Shown here piece after piece: positions 1 to 9,295 of a stretch of DNA of 63,413 bases. Position numbers and translations under genes: made by a program. The notes beneath the pieces are model-generated. The model was not told the origin of the DNA. It worked only from the letters and a program-made list of their open reading frames with translations, and made no database searches. This stretch comes from Oscillatoria sp. CS-180 (GTDB lineage: Bacteria; Cyanobacteriota; Cyanobacteriia; Phormidesmidales; Phormidesmidaceae): positions 1 to 63,413 of the forward strand of contig NZ_JAQMUB010000007.1 in the NCBI RefSeq assembly GCF_028330965.1. The letters are read 5' to 3'. Position 1 is the first letter of the stretch, and every line of letters starts with the position of its first letter.

Positions 1-87
1 AACAACCAATAACCAATAACCAATAACCAATAACCACCAACCAATAACCACCAACCACCAACCACCAACCGACACCCAGTAACCAAA
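1..87. repeat. short tandem repeats (AACCAAT / CAACCAC units)
   Basis: The first 87 bases are almost entirely degenerate 6-8 bp units such as AACCAAT and AACCACC in tandem, ending just before an MbtH-like gene. Short tandem heptamer repeats (STRR) of this sort are known between genes in cyanobacteria. The array may continue left of the window. No spacer/repeat alternation is present, so it is not a CRISPR array. Confidence 0.75.
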
Positions 88-309
88 ATGTCCCAACCTA
101 CCGAACCCATCTACCGTGTCGTCATCAGCGACGAAGAACGCTACTCCATCTGGCCCGAACACAAGGAAATTCCCTGGGGCTGGCGGGCTGATCAAAAAAG
201 CGGCACCAAACAAGAATGCCTTGACTACATCAAAGAGGTGTGGACTGATATGCGTCCCCTTAGCCTGCGCCAGAAGATGGCGGCTGCCAAGTCCGAAAAC
301 TCTGATTAA
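88..309 (+). CDS. MbtH-like protein
   Basis: The 73-residue product fits the MbtH family (usually 60-75 residues). It has the N-terminal [15 protein letters not shown] stretch, a GW in the middle, and the family signature [19 protein letters not shown]. MbtH proteins are small soluble chaperones that bind and activate adenylation domains of non-ribosomal peptide synthetases (NRPS). No NRPS is in this window, so the partner may lie to the left or elsewhere. Start: ATG straight after the AACCAAT repeat, without a clear Shine-Dalgarno sequence. The next gene starts 8 bp downstream in the same direction, which suggests co-transcription. Family call strong; pathway unknown. Confidence 0.9.
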   Translation: MSQPTEPIYRVVISDEERYSIWPEHKEIPWGWRADQKSGTKQECLDYIKEVWTDMRPLSLRQKMAAAKSENSD

Positions 310-317
310 AAGCACCC

Positions 318-821
318 ATGCCTCAAACATTGACCAGAGACAGGCCCATGGAGACTTCCGAAAATGAATTTCTCAACTCTCTGGAACTGTTGATTCCCTG
401 GGAGTTGCCCCTCGATCAGCACCTGTCACCTGCTGACAGACTCCGCATTGGTCGAGCCTTGGAGCAACTCTCAGAGGCCTTAGTAGAGTCATCCCCGCAG
501 CGATCGCTAGACACCATTAACCAAGCGTTGACCAACCTAGGAGAAATCAAAACCCAAAAGACTGGCATTCGCAGTACCAAAACTGCCCTTAAAGCCTGGG
601 AAGTTGAAGACTATGATCGCTACTTTCAGATTTGTCATGTTCAGACCGATCAGTCCGCAGTTTGCTTGGTTAGAGGGCTACTGGTCGCCTGCCAGCGCTT
701 TTTCGAAATTTGTCTACAAACGCCTTGGCTAGAAACCCAATTTATTCAGCAACAGCGGAAAGGATTTCTCAGCTATGTGCATCTGCTTAAAAGAATCTTC
801 GATTTAGACGAACTAGATTAG
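318..821 (+). CDS. hypothetical protein, helical, in MbtH operon
   Basis: I do not recognise this 167-residue protein. It is predicted soluble and largely helical, with no signal peptide or membrane segment. It has a LRIGRALEQLSEAL stretch and a C-terminal half rich in aromatic residues (YDRYFQICHVQTD and FLSYVHLLKRIF). It starts 8 bp after the MbtH-like gene and ends 16 bp before the next gene, so the three genes probably form one transcript. An in-frame ATG at 348 is an alternative start. By context it may belong to a non-ribosomal peptide or siderophore-type pathway, but nothing in the sequence proves that. Confidence 0.7.
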   Translation: MPQTLTRDRPMETSENEFLNSLELLIPWELPLDQHLSPADRLRIGRALEQLSEALVESSPQRSLDTINQALTNLGEIKTQKTGIRSTKTALKAWEVEDYDRYFQICHVQTDQSAVCLVRGLLVACQRFFEICLQTPWLETQFIQQQRKGFLSYVHLLKRIFDLDELD

Positions 822-837
822 ATAAACCAGATCGATC

Positions 838-1371
838 ATGACAGCAACTCAAGCTCACACGCTTTGGACTGGATTCCATTGGGCATTTTTTATCAACGTC
901 CAGGGATTAATTATCTGCCTCAGACGATTTGAAGCACAGCTCGCCCTTGGCAATCTTGATCAAGCTCAAATCGAACTCAAAACTGCAACTGAATTGCTGG
1001 TGGCTTCTGGAGCTTCTATGGAGTTGGCTGGGAGCTTCAGCCGTCAGGAATACGAACACGAAGTACGGCAAACCATGACCCCACCCAAAGTCCAAGCAAA
1101 TAACTTTAGTGGCTTGATGTCTTGGGAGCATGCGGCTCTAATGCAGGTTTGGAAGCGTCTGCGTCTAACCTTTGAAAATCTACCCCCATCGCTGCACGGA
1201 CAGCATCAAGAATTTGTTCAAGCCTATTTATCTCTAGCCAAAGCACATCGGGCCGTCTGTGACAAGTTCGGAGGGAGTGAAGGAGGCAGCCTTCGCTTTG
1301 AAGGTGGGTGTGCTGTCGATACGCTAGATCGATTTAGCGAAAGCCGTCGAGCACTCATCGATCCCCATTGA
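838..1371 (+). CDS. hypothetical protein in MbtH operon
   Basis: I do not recognise this 177-residue protein. It looks soluble and helical, with segments such as FEAQLALGNLDQAQIELKTA and a tryptophan-rich centre (MSWEHAALMQVWKRL). The C-terminus (GGSEGGSLRFEGG) is probably a flexible tail. It is third in the MbtH-like gene cluster, 16 bp after the previous gene. The 178 bp after its stop hold no gene and separate it from the convergent RND permease gene. Confidence 0.65.
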   Translation: MTATQAHTLWTGFHWAFFINVQGLIICLRRFEAQLALGNLDQAQIELKTATELLVASGASMELAGSFSRQEYEHEVRQTMTPPKVQANNFSGLMSWEHAALMQVWKRLRLTFENLPPSLHGQHQEFVQAYLSLAKAHRAVCDKFGGSEGGSLRFEGGCAVDTLDRFSESRRALIDPH

Positions 1372-1549
1372 ATCAGGTTAAACTCGTCGCCGCTCTATCC
1401 CCTAGTCACATCTATCGTTAGCAATCAAGGAAAGCTGAGAAGGTTTGTGTATTGGTAAACGGAAAATCATTCATACGTTCGTTTTATTTGGATGCAAAAA
1501 AAGACATACGTGGGAAGGTTTGAGCTTCTGTAGGGTGGGTTCAATCAAT

Positions 1550-4500
1550 TTATTCACTCACTTTCAGTAGCGATGCCGAGCCGTTATTGTTGGTCATAGC
1601 AGCGGTTGGGGCTGACTGATTGGGTGGCATTTGGCCTGGTTTGCGATGACGACTGCCCATCAAAACATAGGCTGCCGGGGTGAAGTACAGCGCCAGAATT
1701 GGTGAGCCGCCAATGCCGCCGGCGATCGCGATCGCCAGGGGTTGCCAAAAGGGATCACCATCGGCCAACAAGGGGACGAAGCCCACCATCGTCGTAATTG
1801 TTGTAGCGATGACATGGCGACTGGCTTTCATCACTACGGCCTCCACCGCTTTGGGTTGACCCTGCCGAGCATCGGCATCTTCATTCAAGGCCGAGAGCAC
1901 AATGATGGAGCCGTTAATCGCGATGCCCACCAGACCCATGGTGCCGACAATCGCCATAAACCCAAGGAGAGAGCCAAACACTTTGAGCGAAAAGAGCGCC
2001 ATCCCCACCGAGCCTACGGCTACCGCCCCAACAATACCGGCTTGCCGAAACGACCCCAGCGACAGCACGAGCGCTGTCGTCATGATCAGCACGATTAGGG
2101 GGACGAACAGCAGCAAGTCACCTACGGCTGAGTTGCGCTCGGCATATTCGCCCCCAAACTCATAGCGGTAACCCGGCGGCAGCTCAAAGTTCTCAGCTTT
2201 CAACCGTTCTCGTACTGCCGTCAGTACGGTCTCTGGCAACACGCCAGAGGTAATAAATACTTGCACTGTGTTCACTCGTTGCTCTTCTCGACGGGCAATG
2301 GTGGCCAGTTCGGGCAAGAGGGCAAACTCACCCAGGGCCGAGCTGGGGCGAAAGGCGCGATCGCCGGCCTGATCAGGTCGCAAATCTAGCGAAGCCAGAG
2401 CTTCCAGACTAGCCCGATCTTGGTTCGTCAGCCGCACCCGCACCGGCAAATTCTCGGTAGATTCTAGAATCGCCCCCCCAGTCACCCCTTCTGAATAGGC
2501 CGCTAGCTGTTGAGCGATCGCGGTATTGTTCAGTCCAGCCCGCTGCACCTGTTCGTTATCGACCATGAGGCCCAGTTTCGGGCGGCCCTCCGTCAGATCA
2601 TCGCGGACTGAAATCACGTTGGGGATAGTGGTGATCATTTCCCGCACTTCCATCCCCAACTCTCGGAGGGTGCTGATGTTGGGGCCATAAATTCGCATCT
2701 CGACGGGCGCATCAAACGGCGGCCCCTGCTGAAACTTTCGCACTAGGACTCGCGCCGCCGGCATCATCTCACTCAGTTCCGTTTGCAGCTCTTGCACTAG
2801 CGCTTCTACGCCATCGTCAGACTTCAACTGCACCATCGCCTGAGCGTAGTACGACTGATTCTCCCGTTGGCCGGTGAGGTTGTAGTAAAACTTAGCGGCG
2901 CTCTCGCCGACAAACCAATGGACATCTTCAACGTTTTCATGCTGCAGGATGACCTTACGGGCCTGTAGTACCTGCTCTTTAGTGCGAGCGATCGCCGTTT
3001 GGGAAGAGAATTCGATCTCGATGTGAAACTGGTCGCGATCCAGTAGCGGAAAAAACTGATTCTCTAAAGTAGGAGCTGTAATAAAACCGATCAAGGGGAT
3101 CGTCATAGTCAGCGCGACGGCCAGTAAGGGTCGCACGGCTGCCCGGCCAATCGACCAGCGATAGGGCTTTGCCAGCGCCGGTAGCGTGAGGCCATCATTC
3201 CACCACACACCCGGCTTCATGATCGTCATAGCCAATTTGTCTCGGAGCCCTGGTTGAGCTTTTTGACTCGCCTTTTCATATTGCCGACGACTGTCGCCCA
3301 GCATAAGCCCTGCTAACGCGGCAATCACCGTCAGGGAGATGGCTAGAGATGAAACCAGCGACAGAATGACGCTCAGGGCGATCGCCCCCACAAACTCACC
3401 CGGCGCACCCGGTAGCAAATAAATCGGCAAGAACGTCAGCACCGTTGTCAGAGTCGAAGCCATGAGCGGCACTTGCAGATATTTCACGGTTTTGGTCACG
3501 GCCTTTAGCGGCGCATCACCGTGCTGCATCTCAACCTGAATTTCATCCACCACGACGATTGCGTTGTCGATCAGCAGACCCAAGGCAATGATCAGCCCGG
3601 TTACCGACATCTGATGAATCGGCACGTTAAAGACCGTGAACCAGCCGAACACCGCAAAGATCGTTAACGGCAGGGCCGCGCCTACCACAATCGCTGACCG
3701 CCAGCCCATCGTGACCAACGTGACCAACACAACCAGAGCTGCACTGATGATGAGGTTGAGGATGAGCGTGTTGATGCGATCAGCGACGTACTCACTCTGG
3801 TCAAAAATGATGTCTAAGCTCACCCCTTGGGGCATGCGATCGCTAAAAGCTCCGAGTTTGGCTTTGGCTTCGGCAGCCCACTGATCAACGCGCAGCCCCG
3901 ATTTCATCATGGTGCCTAACACGACAGCGGGCTGGCCGCTAACGATGGCCTGCTCAATGAGCGGATAGCGCACTCCCCGACTCAAGCTGGCGATATCGCT
4001 CAGGCGCGTGAACTGTCCATCGCCCGTCTGTACGGGAATCTGGCGAATCTGTTCGAGCGTTTCCAGTTCACTTTCCACTTCCATCGCGACATTCTGATCG
4101 GAACTACGCAGCTGTCCTGCGCTCACCTTGGCATCGCTGAGGCTGACCTGATTGGCTAACTGCTGCGGCGACAGGCCCACACCGACCAGTTCCGACGCAT
4201 CAATTTCCACCAAAATTTCTTCATCGGGGCTGCCGAAAAATTCCACCTCTTCCGTGCCGTCGATACCGCGCATGATGATCGCAAGCTCTTCGGCATAGCG
4301 GCGTAAGACAGCGTAGTTCGGCTCATCGGGAAGATTCCACGTCAGCGACGTAATTAGGGTGTAAGCCTTCATATTGCTCTCTTCGAGCTCAGGCTCAGCC
4401 GCCCCTGGCGGAAATCGGGACGCCGCATCGTCCATTTCGTCGCGGACCTTGGACCAGATCGGTTGGGCATCAGTGACCGAATCGAATAGCTCGACCACCA

Positions 4501-4765
4501 CGCTGGAAAATCCCACTCGCGAGGTCGAAGAGAGGGTCTCGATCTCTTCAATTTCAGCCAGTTCCTCTTCGAGAACGGTGCTGATCAGCGCTTCTACCCG
4601 CTCGGCATTGGCACCCGGAAAAACAGTGGTGACCACAGCCGTTCGGGCTACCAATTCGGGATCTTCCTGGCGGGGTAAGCTTTGATAAGCAGACAAGCCC
4701 CAACCGAGAATCAATACGATCGCTAGGATCAGCAAGCGAATATTCGTAAAAAATGGGCGAACCAT
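1550..4765 (-). CDS. RND-family efflux permease (AcrB/MexB-like)
   Basis: A large inner-membrane permease of the resistance-nodulation-division superfamily. Starting at the ATG at 4765 it has about 1071 residues, normal for the family. It has an N-terminal membrane helix (ILAIVLILGWGLSAYQSLP), a first periplasmic porter region, a membrane block with the conserved acidic stretch GLIIALGLLIDNAIVVVDEI that carries the proton-relay aspartates, a second porter region, and a second membrane block. It would pump small molecules out by proton antiport, with the adaptor encoded just upstream. A TTG at 4813 also opens the frame, but the family normally starts close to FFTNIRLL, so I chose the ATG at 4765. 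The substrate cannot be told. Confidence 0.92.
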   Translation of the reverse strand: MVRPFFTNIRLLILAIVLILGWGLSAYQSLPRQEDPELVARTAVVTTVFPGANAERVEALISTVLEEELAEIEEIETLSSTSRVGFSSVVVELFDSVTDAQPIWSKVRDEMDDAASRFPPGAAEPELEESNMKAYTLITSLTWNLPDEPNYAVLRRYAEELAIIMRGIDGTEEVEFFGSPDEEILVEIDASELVGVGLSPQQLANQVSLSDAKVSAGQLRSSDQNVAMEVESELETLEQIRQIPVQTGDGQFTRLSDIASLSRGVRYPLIEQAIVSGQPAVVLGTMMKSGLRVDQWAAEAKAKLGAFSDRMPQGVSLDIIFDQSEYVADRINTLILNLIISAALVVLVTLVTMGWRSAIVVGAALPLTIFAVFGWFTVFNVPIHQMSVTGLIIALGLLIDNAIVVVDEIQVEMQHGDAPLKAVTKTVKYLQVPLMASTLTTVLTFLPIYLLPGAPGEFVGAIALSVILSLVSSLAISLTVIAALAGLMLGDSRRQYEKASQKAQPGLRDKLAMTIMKPGVWWNDGLTLPALAKPYRWSIGRAAVRPLLAVALTMTIPLIGFITAPTLENQFFPLLDRDQFHIEIEFSSQTAIARTKEQVLQARKVILQHENVEDVHWFVGESAAKFYYNLTGQRENQSYYAQAMVQLKSDDGVEALVQELQTELSEMMPAARVLVRKFQQGPPFDAPVEMRIYGPNISTLRELGMEVREMITTIPNVISVRDDLTEGRPKLGLMVDNEQVQRAGLNNTAIAQQLAAYSEGVTGGAILESTENLPVRVRLTNQDRASLEALASLDLRPDQAGDRAFRPSSALGEFALLPELATIARREEQRVNTVQVFITSGVLPETVLTAVRERLKAENFELPPGYRYEFGGEYAERNSAVGDLLLFVPLIVLIMTTALVLSLGSFRQAGIVGAVAVGSVGMALFSLKVFGSLLGFMAIVGTMGLVGIAINGSIIVLSALNEDADARQGQPKAVEAVVMKASRHVIATTITTMVGFVPLLADGDPFWQPLAIAIAGGIGGSPILALYFTPAAYVLMGSRHRKPGQMPPNQSAPTAAMTNNNGSASLLKVSE

Positions 4766-4836
4766 AGGAGTGAAAGGGGAAAGGGTGTAGGGATGGTGAG
4801 GGTGGAAATCCAAAACTCAAAATTGTGAATTGTGAA

Positions 4837-6183
4837 TTAATCCAGGGGCTGCACTTGCTGACCCGGAACCAAGCGGTGAACCCCATCAGCAACAACGAGA
4901 TCGCCCGGTTGAAGCGTCCCTCGCACCAAGGCTCGATTACTTTCTTGGTGTAAAATTTCGACGGATTGGGACTGTACTTCGTACATGCCCTCCGCGTCGG
5001 TAGGGGTGAGTCCGTAAGCGCTCCACAAGCCTCGAATGTCTTGAGCTAGGGCCGAGGTCGGCAGCCAAATTCCGGCGGTCGGGATGGTCTCAGTTATCTC
5101 TACCCGCACCGTCTGCCCTGGATTGACCGTGGCGATCGCCGCCGCCTCGATCTGAAACACCACCACTTGAGTACGGGTATCGGCGTCCACTTCTGGCAGC
5201 AAGGACTTAACCGTGGCACTGTAGCGTTCCGTATCGAGATTGACGGTCACCGACTCGCCGACTCGGAGGCGACTAGCGACATCTTCGGGGAGGCCAATGC
5301 GGGCTTCGGGAGTCTCGTTCTCCACTAGCCGAACGACCGATTGTCCAGTGCTAACGACGGTACCTTCATCTACCTGCTGAGTCGAAACGATACCGTCGAA
5401 AGGCGCTCTAAGGGTACTTTTATCAATATCGACATCCACATCTGCAACACTGGCAGCAAGCTGCTGCACCACGGCCTGCTGGGCTGCAATTTGCTCAGGG
5501 CGAGTTCCATTCAGCAGTTCATCCAAGTCGCTTTGGGCACGATCTAGCCGAGCTATTAAAGTTTCGGCACCAAAGGCAAACTCATCGAGTTGTTCCCGAG
5601 AGATAGCCCCTGCTTCGTAAAGAAACTCTCGCCGCGATCGCTGGATCTCTTGTAGCTCTAGCTGACTCTCAATATCGCGGACTGCGGCCCGAGCCGCAGC
5701 AATATCTTCTTGGCGAGCACCGCGCTCTAGCTCCAGCAGCCGGGCTTCGGCCTCTAACTTCTGTGCTTCTAGCTGTTGGCGGTGGGTCTGTAGATTTTGA
5801 ATGTCGAGCTGGGCCAGAGGCTGGCCTATCGATACGCGATCGCCTTCTTCTACCAAAACTGATATCAGCTCACCGCCCCGCTCAAACCCCAAATCGCTAG
5901 CGCGCAGCGCTGCAACCTCCCCAGTGTAGGTACGAGCCACCTCATAGCTTGAAACGAGTTCAACGGTCAGCGTCTCCACCGTTGACACGCTCGCAGCGGT
6001 CGAGGGTGCTTCCGTTTCGTCTGTCGAGCTTGTTAGCTGCGTTCTGACCACTGGTATACCAACTAGCAACAGCCCAACTAAGCCTAAGCCAATCAACCAT
6101 CGAGGATGGGATCTCAACTTGTGCCCTGGAAAATTCATGCCGGTGCCGAGCACAGGCGGTCTCGACGATATCGGATTTGACAT
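4837..6183 (-). CDS. RND efflux periplasmic adaptor (HlyD/AcrA family)
   Basis: This 448-residue membrane-fusion protein has one N-terminal membrane segment (WLIGLGLVGLLLVGIPVV, about residues 29-46). It continues with a barrel-sandwich half (ALRASDLGFERGGELISVLVEEGDRV), a long coiled-coil hairpin around residues 130-230 rich in Leu, Glu and Gln, the second lipoyl half (LRAPFDGIVSTQQVDEGTVV) and a beta-barrel. It would link the permease to an outer-membrane channel. It is first in a two-gene operon ahead of the permease. No outer-membrane factor gene lies nearby, so a shared TolC-like channel is likely. Confidence 0.92.
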   Translation of the reverse strand: MSNPISSRPPVLGTGMNFPGHKLRSHPRWLIGLGLVGLLLVGIPVVRTQLTSSTDETEAPSTAASVSTVETLTVELVSSYEVARTYTGEVAALRASDLGFERGGELISVLVEEGDRVSIGQPLAQLDIQNLQTHRQQLEAQKLEAEARLLELERGARQEDIAAARAAVRDIESQLELQEIQRSRREFLYEAGAISREQLDEFAFGAETLIARLDRAQSDLDELLNGTRPEQIAAQQAVVQQLAASVADVDVDIDKSTLRAPFDGIVSTQQVDEGTVVSTGQSVVRLVENETPEARIGLPEDVASRLRVGESVTVNLDTERYSATVKSLLPEVDADTRTQVVVFQIEAAAIATVNPGQTVRVEITETIPTAGIWLPTSALAQDIRGLWSAYGLTPTDAEGMYEVQSQSVEILHQESNRALVRGTLQPGDLVVADGVHRLVPGQQVQPLD

Positions 6184-6303
6184 AGTGCATTCTTCCTTAT
6201 GCTCAGCTATGGATGTATAGAGGGAGCCTCACGGGTATGACTCGCCATCATCGGCAAACTGTTTTCCCGTTTTGCCCACCAATTGGGCGAGCTACACAAC
6301 AAC

Positions 6304-6368
6304 GAAACGATTCCGTTTTCAAACTGCCAACATCAATATATCAGAATTGAAACGAAATGGTTTCGTTT
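6304..6368. promoter_or_regulatory. paired TetR-type operators between efflux operon and its regulator
   Basis: Two palindromes sit in the 0.5-kb divergent region 6184-6703, which has no other gene. The first, 6304-6320, is GAAACGATTCCGTTTTC. The second, 6350-6368, has perfect 8-bp arms AAACGAAA and TTTCGTTT around TGG. Both share the GAAACG/CGTTTC core, and size and spacing suit TetR dimers. The inferred regulator is the TetR protein encoded at 6704-7381, repressing the efflux operon and probably itself. Confidence 0.7.
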
Positions 6369-6703
6369 TTGGTAGCTTTTTGTTTTTCGGAAACTTACGG
6401 TTTCTGTCAGAGCATCAACCGAACCTCAGTCGGGACTCTGTCGGTGTGAGATGGGTGGAGTGTTGGCAGATTATGGAAACAACTATGGTCGACCAGAGCT
6501 GAAAGAGTAGCCACAGCTGCTGAAAACCGCCAATATGGCAGTCGCCAGTCCAGTTAGGACTAGTTGCAAGCTTGATCGCGTCTTTCCCCTTTACTCGATG
6601 TAGCAGCTAGGCTAACTGCTGTCGGGTTCAAAATGACTGTCAGAGCAGCATCAGACGATTATGAACAAATCCAATTAGTATGGCTTTAGCGGAGAATGGT
6701 GAG

Positions 6704-7381
6704 ATGGCTAATACTGATACTTTGAGAAAGAGTTCCAAAGGGGGTCGCCCTAGCAATGGCACGCTCGAACAGCGGCTAGAGCAGTTGCTCGAAGACGCCA
6801 CACAGGTGTTTCTGCAGCATGGCTATGGTTCGGCCAGCATTGACATGATTGCGCGCGAAGCGCATGTCGCCAAGCGCACTATTTATCAGCACTTCGGCGA
6901 CAAAGACGAATTGTTTGGGGCAGTTGTTCGTCGCCTCAGTCACAATATCTTTGCTGCATTTCCGCAGGCAGAGGAAACCTCGCAGTCAGTTGAACATGTC
7001 CTCTCCACCATTGCTCGTGGGGTGCTTGCTTTAGTGCTTTCACCAGAGGCAATGGGATTACAGCGCATCGTGATTGGTGAGGCTGATCGCTTTCCAAAGC
7101 TGGCTCAGCAGTTCTACACAAATGGCCCTAATCGAGGCATTACGGCTCTGGCCGATTATTTGGCCAATCAGCAACAGTTGGGAACTGTGCAGCTAGAAGA
7201 CCCTACAAATGCAGCCACTTACTTTGTTAGCATGATCATGGGCGAATTTTATCTACAAGCATTGCTGGGCGTCATCGAACTCCCTAGTGCAGAGCAGATC
7301 GATCAGCACGCTAACAGCATCACGCACCTTTTCCTACACGGATATGGCTCACAGCTGCATTCTGTCACAAAAAGAAGGTGA
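6704..7381 (+). CDS. TetR/AcrR-family transcriptional regulator
   Basis: A TetR-type repressor. The N-terminal helix-turn-helix is clear: a first helix around LLEDATQVFLQHGYG, then SIDMIAREAHVAKRTIYQHF with the typical TIYQHFGDKDELF ending. The C-terminal ligand-binding part is helical and resembles AcrR-type C-terminal domains. Two starts are possible, ATG at 6680 and ATG at 6704. I prefer 6704 because GGAG lies 9 bases upstream. It is divergent from the RND efflux operon, with paired palindromes between them, which is the classic layout of a local efflux repressor. Confidence 0.9.
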   Translation: MANTDTLRKSSKGGRPSNGTLEQRLEQLLEDATQVFLQHGYGSASIDMIAREAHVAKRTIYQHFGDKDELFGAVVRRLSHNIFAAFPQAEETSQSVEHVLSTIARGVLALVLSPEAMGLQRIVIGEADRFPKLAQQFYTNGPNRGITALADYLANQQQLGTVQLEDPTNAATYFVSMIMGEFYLQALLGVIELPSAEQIDQHANSITHLFLHGYGSQLHSVTKRR

Positions 7382-7715
7382 GGATACGCCACCTCTCTTC
7401 CTTGATCTTTATTGATGCAGCGATACCAATGATTGGGTCGTTAGTCGGCATTTTAGAGGGCGAGCCTTGATATACGGCTTCAGAAGCCTTTATTCACATA
7501 GCCATGATTCGACTGATGCTACGCAGACTCGCGTGACCAATTTTCACCTCTCCGTATTTCCAAATATCCTCTAAGACCTTATTCAAATTCCTATAAGGTG
7601 GTTAATAAAGGCGTTTATGGTCGAGATAAACTTTTCCGATTCTATTACTTTAAATAATTGGTCAAAGGAATAATTGGTTGAAGTCATTTTCTATTTCAGA
7701 GAATCACTTCAAAGC

Positions 7716-7742
7716 AGAATGTGGGCAGTGCCCACCCTACAA
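7716..7742. repeat. GTGGGCA/TGCCCAC hairpin repeat in a gene-free stretch
   Basis: GTGGGCAGTGCCCAC at 7721-7735 is a near-perfect palindrome followed by CCTAC. It resembles a short intergenic repeat common in cyanobacterial genomes. The whole stretch 7382-7820 (439 bp) between the TetR gene and the first candidate immunity gene holds no open frame I can support. Confidence 0.5.
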
Positions 7743-7820
7743 CTACTTGGTATTAATCTAGCTTACCGCAAAGGACGGTTGTATCCGTAGCCAAGAGCAA
7801 GCTTGCCGAAGCAATTTTTC

Positions 7821-8456
7821 TTAGTCCCAACCTGTTTTTCTGAGAAGCTGTTCAGCCTTGGAAGCATCATAAATATGTTTAAGCATGCCTTCAATAATTG
7901 GTCTGGTTTTCGAGATGCTTTTAGTTTCTGTTGGATCACCTCTAAAGTCTCTCAAAAACTCATATGTCTGATTTTCAATAGTAGGTAACTGAGTTTGAAT
8001 AATTCCCATGAATTCTTTCATTCCTCCAAGCAAGCCGAAATGCTCAAACGAAGATATTAATCCCCAATTCCCCTTTTCTGAGTAGAGCATAAAATAATTG
8101 CTAAACTCCATGTCAATCTCCCAAAACGATTTAGAGCCTTCCTTTTTAGGTGATTTGAAACCCTTAACTAATTCTGGAAATGTTAGGTAAGCATGATTGA
8201 ATTCTCTTGGATAGTCATGTATCTCAGAGAAAAAGCATCCTCTATCTTGAACATGACTTGCCGCTACTTGTATCGAATGTAGAAGATGTTCAAAGGACTC
8301 ATCACCCACATATGGTCTCAATGGATAGATGATTCTTCTAAGATTCATCTCTGGTCTGAATACAGGATCCCATTCGCTATTTCCTCGAAAAACTTTCTGC
8401 ATTATTGGTTTTACTTCAGTCTGAAATTTAGACTCGCTGATGCCATGCATTTTCAT
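7821..8456 (-). CDS. candidate Rhs immunity protein, paralogue 1
   Basis: A 211-residue soluble protein with no signal peptide. It is a clear paralogue of the protein at 10948-11559. Both begin with M(N/H)GIS, share NQTYEFL(R/T)DFRGDP in the last third, and end with HIYDASKAEQLL(R/K)(E/K)TGW. Its ATG overlaps the stop codon of a toxin-tail remnant at 8453-8750 (ATGA), the translational coupling typical of toxin-immunity pairs. The paralogue likewise follows a related toxin tail. I infer that it neutralises that toxin family. I do not know a named family for it, and direct evidence is only genomic position. Confidence 0.65.
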   Translation of the reverse strand: MKMHGISESKFQTEVKPIMQKVFRGNSEWDPVFRPEMNLRRIIYPLRPYVGDESFEHLLHSIQVAASHVQDRGCFFSEIHDYPREFNHAYLTFPELVKGFKSPKKEGSKSFWEIDMEFSNYFMLYSEKGNWGLISSFEHFGLLGGMKEFMGIIQTQLPTIENQTYEFLRDFRGDPTETKSISKTRPIIEGMLKHIYDASKAEQLLRKTGWD

Positions 8457-8750
8457 CCAAGTTCCCCCGGTATAAATTGATCGATAACTCTTTTAATAAT
8501 AGGAATAAAAGGAAGAGAAGGAACCTCGAAATCAGGCAACTCAAATGGATTCTGGTTATCCTTTTGCTCTTCCTCTCTCCTTACAAGTATAGGATCTAGG
8601 CAGCAAATTGGTGTATTCTCTGAATACGGAAACTTGATTCCTTGGACTTTTCTACAGTTGGGAGTATTGTGTGTTATTTGTTATTTTGGTACACCGCTCA
8701 AGCACTAAATCGATAGTAGGAGTGGAAGGTTGTGAAGTGCTAACTGGACG
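8453..8750 (-). pseudogene. orphan Rhs C-terminal toxin tail, frameshifted
   Basis: The minus strand in two frames gives a broken homologue of the last part of the Rhs protein ending at 11886. The first frame reads RPVSTSQPSTPTIDLVLE, matching RPFSTSTPPSPTIQLLED. After a shift near 8665-8690 the other frame reads on with NTPNC, then LVRREEEQKDNQNPFELP, matching LLRREEESEEQESQNPFQLP. It ends at a TGA that overlaps the start of the candidate immunity gene. No Rhs core precedes it, so it is a displaced orphan tip with its immunity gene kept intact. Confidence 0.75.
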
Positions 8751-8787
8751 GTGCCGAAGTCATGAAGATACGCAGTCAGTTAACCAG

Positions 8788-9276
8788 CTATTGGCTATCA
8801 CTCTCACCAGTTGTTGACATATCTTTTCTGACAAATTCTGTATGTATATCGACACTGTTTAACCAACGACGGTTATCTACTCGCTTTGCAACAGCTAAAG
8901 CTTCCTTAAAGTCCCTTAAAGACTTCTTGTAGAGTTTCTGGGCTTTTTCCTCCGGCATTCGGTTACTACGTGCTATCTGCCAGTACAAACTTGCTCGTTG
9001 AAAATATGCCTCAAAGAGCAGGCTTTCATCGATACTTTCAGCTTGCTCCATAAAGTCTATTATCCTAGAGTAATCTCCAACTGCTCCATTATCATCCTGA
9101 AATACTTCCCTCCTAATCACTGCCCTATCATGATATGCATCCATATCATTTGGATTCAAAAGGATAGTAGAACTTACAATCACGATAGGTAGGTATCTTA
9201 TTGTCAAAAAAGAAATAAACGGGATGGCAATAACAATAGTGACTAGGAGCTTTCCGTTCTTTGTGGATCTTGACAC
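8788..9276 (-). CDS. candidate membrane-anchored immunity protein for Rhs tip
   Basis: A 162-residue protein with an N-terminal membrane segment (LLVTIVIAIPFISFLTIRYL, about residues 9-28) followed by a mostly helical domain that looks like two or three TPR-like helix pairs (LFEAYFQRASLYWQIARS, KLYKKSLRDFKEALAVAKR). It starts 19 bp after the Rhs gene ending at 9296 and is unrelated to the two other candidate immunity proteins, as expected for a different toxin tip. I infer an immunity role from position. TPR-like secretion or stress proteins are the alternative. Confidence 0.5.
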   Translation of the reverse strand: MSRSTKNGKLLVTIVIAIPFISFLTIRYLPIVIVSSTILLNPNDMDAYHDRAVIRREVFQDDNGAVGDYSRIIDFMEQAESIDESLLFEAYFQRASLYWQIARSNRMPEEKAQKLYKKSLRDFKEALAVAKRVDNRRWLNSVDIHTEFVRKDMSTTGESDSQ

Positions 9277-9295
9277 AATAATGCCTCCTATAAGA

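Noticed and set aside
1-87. Repeated AACCAAT units as a CRISPR array
   Set aside because: Units are 6-8 bp in tandem with no unique spacers; they are simple short tandem repeats.
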